Shown: in pieces, positions 62,650-64,000 of the stretch | How positions within the stretch are numbered: the first letter of the stretch is position 1 | How the letters are laid out: the number at the start of each line of letters is the position of its first letter | From: Gallibacterium trehalosifermentans | Lineage (GTDB): Bacteria; Pseudomonadota; Gammaproteobacteria; Enterobacterales; Pasteurellaceae | Reading direction: 5' to 3' | Assembly: GCF_042433055.1 (NCBI RefSeq) | Contig: NZ_JBHLWB010000004.1 | Coordinates: 62,001 to 126,000 of the forward strand | DNA: 64,000 nucleotides | Translations under genes and position numbers: made by a program | Notes under the pieces: generated by a model | Seen by the model: only the letters and a program-made list of their open reading frames with translations | The model's database searches: none | Told to the model about the DNA's origin: nothing

Positions 62650-63045
62650 ATGACAACAGTAGCAACCAGTAAACGCAAAAAATACGTGCGTGAAGTAAAA
62701 GCGACTTGGTGGAAAAAGTTAGATTTTTACAAATTCTATGTATTGCGTGAAAGTACTGCAGTACCAACAATTTGGTTCTGTTTAGAATTATTTTACGGCT
62801 TACTTTGCTTAGGTAATGGTACATTTGATACTAAATTCATTGGATTTTTACAAAATCCAGTGGTTGTGATTTTAAATGTCATTACGCTTGGAGCAGTGTT
62901 ATTAAACAGCTTCACATTCTTTAATATGGCGCCGCAAATGATGAATATCATTGTAAAAAATGAACGTATTAATGTGAATCTTGTCGCCAAAGTCTTTTGG
63001 GGCATCACTGCTGTGGTAAGTATTATCACCTTAATTTTAGTATAG
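62650..63045 (+). CDS. frdC: Fumarate reductase membrane anchor FrdC
   Basis: 131 residues, three TM helices (about 33-52, 65-88 and 108-130). KRKKYVREVKATWWKKLDFYKFY and RESTAVPTIWFCLELFYGL match FrdC, with a conserved Glu for quinone binding in CLELFYG. 12 bases after frdB, preceded by GGAGAAAG. Confidence 0.95.
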   Translation: MTTVATSKRKKYVREVKATWWKKLDFYKFYVLRESTAVPTIWFCLELFYGLLCLGNGTFDTKFIGFLQNPVVVILNVITLGAVLLNSFTFFNMAPQMMNIIVKNERINVNLVAKVFWGITAVVSIITLILV

Positions 63046-63055
63046 GAAAAATAAG

Positions 63056-63400
63056 ATGAACAAAGAAACTCCAAAACGTTCAAATGAACCAGCAGTTTGG
63101 TTATTATTCGGTGCTGGTGGGGCAATTAGTGCGGTATTTTTCCCTGTATTAGTCTTAATTTTAGGGTTTTTACTACCGTTTGGTATTGTATCACCAGATA
63201 ATATCATTGCATTTGCTCACACTTGGATTGGTAAATTAGTTATCCTTGCATTATTAATTTTCCCAACTTGGTGTGGTATCCATCGTATTCACCTAGGCTT
63301 GCATGATTTTAAAGTTCATGTACCAGCTGGTGGTGTGATTTTCTATGGATTAGCGGTACTTTATTCAGTGCTTACACTTTGTGCAGTGATTGCTTTATAA
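63056..63400 (+). CDS. frdD: Fumarate reductase membrane anchor FrdD
   Basis: 114 residues, three TM helices. KRSNEPAVWLLFGAGGAISA at the start and WCGIHRIHLGLHDFKVHV near 80-97 are typical of FrdD. Last of frdABCD, 10 bases after frdC, before a terminator. Confidence 0.95.
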   Translation: MNKETPKRSNEPAVWLLFGAGGAISAVFFPVLVLILGFLLPFGIVSPDNIIAFAHTWIGKLVILALLIFPTWCGIHRIHLGLHDFKVHVPAGGVIFYGLAVLYSVLTLCAVIAL

Positions 63401-63416
63401 TTGCAATATAGTTTGA

Positions 63417-63450
63417 AAATCCTCTATCTTTATAAGGTGGAGGATTTTTT
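63417..63450 (+). terminator. Terminator of frdABCD
   Basis: Stem AAATCCTC / GAGGATTT with a large loop that can pair further, then a T run to about 63450. Confidence 0.7.
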
Positions 63451-63603
63451 TATTTCATAAAATAAATTTCATTGATATTTATTTTTTAATGTAAATTAAA
63501 TGTGAGTGATTCCCCATCTATCTCTCTTTTATCTTAAATTTTTAGATAAAAATAAGATTACATGGATAAAATAACTTGAATTTTCATATCTTTTTTTCAT
63601 TTT

Positions 63604-63619
63604 TGTGATCTGTGTTATA
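63604..63619. promoter_or_regulatory. Possible CRP site upstream of manX
   Basis: TGTGA-TCTGTG-TTATA fits TGTGA-N6-TCACA fully on the left and in 3 of 5 on the right. It lies about 100 bases before manX. CRP control of PTS sugar genes is known in relatives; this site is a moderate match. Confidence 0.4.
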
Positions 63620-63709
63620 TCTCTTTGCTAATTTTTTCTTTAAAATTGCGCCCGCTTTATTACTCTATTTGAAATTTTATCTATTAAATTAAATTATTAA
63701 GGAGCTCCT

Positions 63710-64000
63710 ATGAGTATTGCTATTATCATAGCTACACATGGTGTTGCAGCAGAGCAGTTGCTTAGAACAACAGAGATGTTGATTGGTGAGCAAGAAAATG
63801 TTGCGTTTATTGATTTTGTTCCGGGTGAGAATGCGGAAACTATTATTGGGAAGTATCAAGACAAATTGGCAAATGAGTTAGCTGGCTGCGATCAAGTATT
63901 ATTTTTAGTAGATACTTGGGGCGGTAGTCCATTTAATGCAGCGAATCGTGTGGCAGATGGTAAAGATCATATGGAAGTGGTTACTGGTGTAAACGTTCCG
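63710..64000 (+). CDS. manX: PTS mannose-type EIIA(B) component, 3' part beyond the window
   Basis: Start of a gene not closed by the window: 97 residues from ATG 63710 (after AAGGAGCTCC). The sequence SIAIIIATHGVAAEQLLRTT carries the phosphorylated His near residue 10 (THG), and FLVDTWGGSPFNAANR is the second EIIA-Man signature. The EIIB domain and the EIIC/EIID genes should follow. Expected role: uptake and phosphorylation of mannose, glucose or related sugars. It is separated from frd by its own promoter region (63451-63709). Confidence 0.9.
   Translation, partial: MSIAIIIATHGVAAEQLLRTTEMLIGEQENVAFIDFVPGENAETIIGKYQDKLANELAGCDQVLFLVDTWGGSPFNAANRVADGKDHMEVVTGVNVP

Overview
The window looks like a chromosomal piece of a low-GC gammaproteobacterium of the Pasteurellaceae or a close relative. 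The grounds are gene content and order: zapA-ssrS-fau, ygfB-pepP-ubiH-ubiI, focA-pflB, nupC-deoCBD, frdABCD, pdxST, a 2,4-diaminobutyrate aminotransferase/decarboxylase pair, and nadV, which marks Pasteurellaceae that do not need V factor. Most of the window is ordinary housekeeping DNA in short operons with clear intrinsic terminators. No integrase, transposase, prophage or CRISPR array was seen. The species cannot be fixed from the sequence alone.

Layout. 1-10.2 kb: rne, fau, 6S RNA, zapA, the ygfB-pepP-ubiH-ubiI operon, asnC-udp. 10.3-25.8 kb: one 18-gene, tightly packed minus-strand operon for an aryl polyene (APE) pigment-lipid of the flexirubin/xanthomonadin type. 26.2 kb: tRNA-Ser(GGA). 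26.5-36.4 kb: a methyltransferase with the tryptophan permease mtr, then nupC-deoCBD for nucleoside salvage, then the diaminobutyrate pair (1,3-diaminopropane). 36.5-43.1 kb: yihD-dsbA-maoP, mobA-ACT-UPF0210, polA. 43.3-49.5 kb: focA-pflB with an FNR box, hinT-uppP-ubiD. 49.6-59.6 kb: transaldolase, lptD, ribA, nagK, an unknown lipoprotein, nadV, a kinase-like protein, yfaE, pdxST. 60.1 kb to the end: frdABCD and the first 291 bases of a mannose-type PTS EIIAB gene.

The APE operon is the accessory part. It carries two ketosynthases, a chain-length-factor-like partner, two dehydratases, a ketoreductase, two acyl carrier proteins, an aryl-AMP ligase, two acyltransferases (one fused to a glycosyltransferase), a thioesterase, LolA- and MMPL-type transport proteins, a DUF3261 lipoprotein, an FAD oxidoreductase and a small secreted protein. 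No aromatic ammonia-lyase or methyltransferase gene is in it. Sampled lines have GC in the mid 40s per cent against the high 30s outside. It holds 12 exact Haemophilus-type uptake-signal cores (AAGTGCGGT or complement), many with the A/T-rich extension. By eye the other 48 kb holds a single exact core, without the extension. This is the strongest sign that the cluster came by natural transformation from another Pasteurellaceae lineage.

The metabolic theme of the rest is fermentative and anaerobic growth (pflB, focA, frd, FNR-like boxes), quinone synthesis (ubiH, ubiI, ubiD), and nucleoside and cofactor salvage (udp, deo genes, nadV, pdxST, ribA).
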